DNA from: CAIPAT01 sp041665605 | GTDB lineage: Bacteria > Verrucomicrobiota > Lentisphaeria > Victivallales > Victivallaceae | Assembly: GCA_041665605.1 (NCBI GenBank) | Contig: JBAYIO010000009.1 | Span: 16,001 to 80,000, forward strand | Length of the DNA: 64,000 bases | Reading direction: 5' to 3' | Part shown: positions 62,914 through 64,000 of the stretch, in pieces | How the letters are laid out: every line of letters starts with the position of its first letter | Numbering within the stretch: position 1 is the first letter of the stretch | The notes under the pieces: generated by a model | Seen by the model: only the letters and a program-made list of their open reading frames with translations | The model's database searches: none | Told to the model about the DNA's origin: nothing | Made by a program: the position numbers and the translations under genes

Positions 62914-63372
62914 TCAGACGCGGCGACGTTTCGGGGGACGGCAGCCGTTATGCGGAACGGGAGTGGTATCCTTAATGGAGACGACTTCCATACCGGTTGC
63001 GGCAATGCCTCTGACAGCAGATTCGCGACCTGCCCCAGGACCCTTAATCCGTACTTCGACTTCCTTCATTCCCAGTAACTGAGCCTTTTTAGCGGCGTCA
63101 GTGGCGATGACCTGTGCGGCATAAGCGGTGCTTTTTCTTGACCCCTTAAAACCATTTTTACCACCGGTCGACCAGCAAAGCACATTACCGTGTAAATCGG
63201 TAAATGTGACTTTCGTATTGTTGAAAGTAGCCGAAACGTAAGCAATACCGGCCGGAACATAACGTCCGCTCTTGTTTCTTTTCACCACGGTTTCCGCGGC
63301 AACAGGAGCTTCGGCAGTAACGGCTTCGGCGACGTCGGCAACTTCCAGATTTTTCTTTTTTTCTTCAGCCAT
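62914..63372 (-). CDS. rpsK: ribosomal protein S11
   Basis: 152 residues, about 25 longer than usual owing to a Lys/Glu/Ala/Val-rich N-terminal extension (about 1-30). The core is typical (AYVSATFNNTKVTFTDLHGNVL, ending CRPPKRRRV). Small-subunit platform protein. It lies 68 bases after rpsM. Confidence 0.97.
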   Translation of the reverse strand: MAEEKKKNLEVADVAEAVTAEAPVAAETVVKRNKSGRYVPAGIAYVSATFNNTKVTFTDLHGNVLCWSTGGKNGFKGSRKSTAYAAQVIATDAAKKAQLLGMKEVEVRIKGPGAGRESAVRGIAATGMEVVSIKDTTPVPHNGCRPPKRRRV

Positions 63373-63440
63373 GATTAATGCAGTACCTTTTAATGATTCT
63401 GAGTTTTAATCCTATCAGCAAACACAACACCGGCAGGCTC

Positions 63441-63836
63441 TTAGGTAGCAGCCAGCTTACGTTGAGTTTTATCACGGATGGCTCCGACGGTCTGTCTGCG
63501 GCCCTTTCTAGTTCTAGCGTTCGTCTTGGTGCGCTGTCCGCGGCACGGCAGATTTCTGCGATGGCGGGACCCGCGGTAGCAGCCGATGGCCTGAAGACGG
63601 CGGATATCTGCTGAAACCATACGGCGCAGATCGCCTTCTACATCCATCTCGTTCTGCAAGATGTGGGTTATCGCCGCAATGTGCTCGTCGGTCAGGTTAT
63701 CGGCACGGAGCTCTCTCGGAATTTTTAATTTCTTGATGATTTCGAGAGCCTTGCTCGGACCGATGCCGTAAATGTAGCGCAGAGCAAATTCAATGCGCTT
63801 CTTTCCCGGAAGTTCAACTCCAATTATACGTGGCAT
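63441..63836 (-). CDS. rpsM: ribosomal protein S13
   Basis: 131 residues. MPRIIGVELPGKKRIEFALRYIYGIG and the C-terminal GSRHRRNLPCRGQRTKTNARTRKG are classic. Small-subunit head protein. Lies 23 bases after rpmJ. Confidence 0.98.
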   Translation of the reverse strand: MPRIIGVELPGKKRIEFALRYIYGIGPSKALEIIKKLKIPRELRADNLTDEHIAAITHILQNEMDVEGDLRRMVSADIRRLQAIGCYRGSRHRRNLPCRGQRTKTNARTRKGRRQTVGAIRDKTQRKLAAT

Positions 63837-63859
63837 AGTCTCTAATCCTTATCCTGATT

Positions 63860-63976
63860 TTAACCTTGTCTCTGTTTGTGACGCGGGTTGCGGGCGCAAA
63901 TGACCCGGACAACGCCATTACGCTTCACTATCTGGCAATATTCGCATCTGCGTTTAACGGATGCTCTGACTTTCAT
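63860..63976 (-). CDS. rpmJ: ribosomal protein L36
   Basis: 38 codons on the minus strand, MKVRASVKRRC to RHKQRQG, with the four zinc ligands Cys11, Cys14, Cys27 and His33. GGGAG lies about nine bases before the ATG. First gene of the visible part of the operon; the upstream part (probably secY and map or infA) is outside the window. Confidence 0.97.
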   Translation of the reverse strand: MKVRASVKRRCEYCQIVKRNGVVRVICARNPRHKQRQG

Positions 63977-64000
63977 AACAGTATCTCCCAGATTACTTTA

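Overview
The window reads as chromosomal DNA of a bacterium from the PVC group, most likely Lentisphaerota (Victivallales-like). That placement is an inference from the gene set: a minimal V-type ATPase operon with the DUF2764 gene, a type III glutamine synthetase, split glycine decarboxylase subunits, a TIGR04073-type exported protein and several clan GH-A glycoside hydrolases. No rRNA, tRNA, transposase, integrase or CRISPR array was seen. Base composition is moderate, with AT-rich intergenic stretches.

Layout. 1-220 is the tail of a 2-isopropylmalate synthase. 350-994 is an exported charged protein. 1149-8293 (minus) is the V-ATPase operon E-DUF2764-A-B-D-I-K. 8479-9033 is a DUF2062 membrane protein. 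9687-11831 is glutamine synthetase III, behind a sigma-54-type promoter with palindromic upstream sites. 12094-14147 holds an unknown protein and a phosphohexomutase. 14565-18829 is a two-gene operon of a KaiC-like/PEP-synthase-like fusion and a pyruvate-decarboxylase-like enzyme. 18887-23370 (minus) is the glycine cleavage operon gcvT-gcvH-gcvPA-gcvPB.

23371-24350 is a long non-coding region of degenerate repeats leading into the main accessory feature: a 2430-residue bimodular NRPS (24351-31643) with an embedded formyltransferase domain, a truncated condensation domain and a Cys-type thioesterase. Two tandem GNAT-type acyltransferase paralogues follow (31894-34337). Minus-strand and housekeeping genes come next (unknown protein, nitroreductase, murJ, ychF, TIGR04073 protein), then queF-argJ, an rRNA/tRNA methyltransferase, a TPR-like membrane protein and a multi-span membrane protein. 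Two glycoside hydrolases, a DUF2304/GT2 pair and a trehalase-like hydrolase lie at 44447-50371.

50372-51692 is a second long non-coding region that shares its repeats and a conserved distal element with the one before the NRPS. After it come an aldehyde dehydrogenase, a TRASH-like exported protein, ffh, two unknown proteins, a YkgJ-like protein, gmk-coaC, fabI, an SGNH hydrolase, fabG, and the ribosomal/RNA-polymerase operon rpmJ-rpsM-rpsK-rpoA-rplQ (minus), cut by the window edge.

The best candidates for something new are the NRPS with its two acyltransferases, the duplicated composite non-coding element, and the sigma-54/palindrome control region of glnN. All family assignments come from reading motifs by eye; no database search was run.
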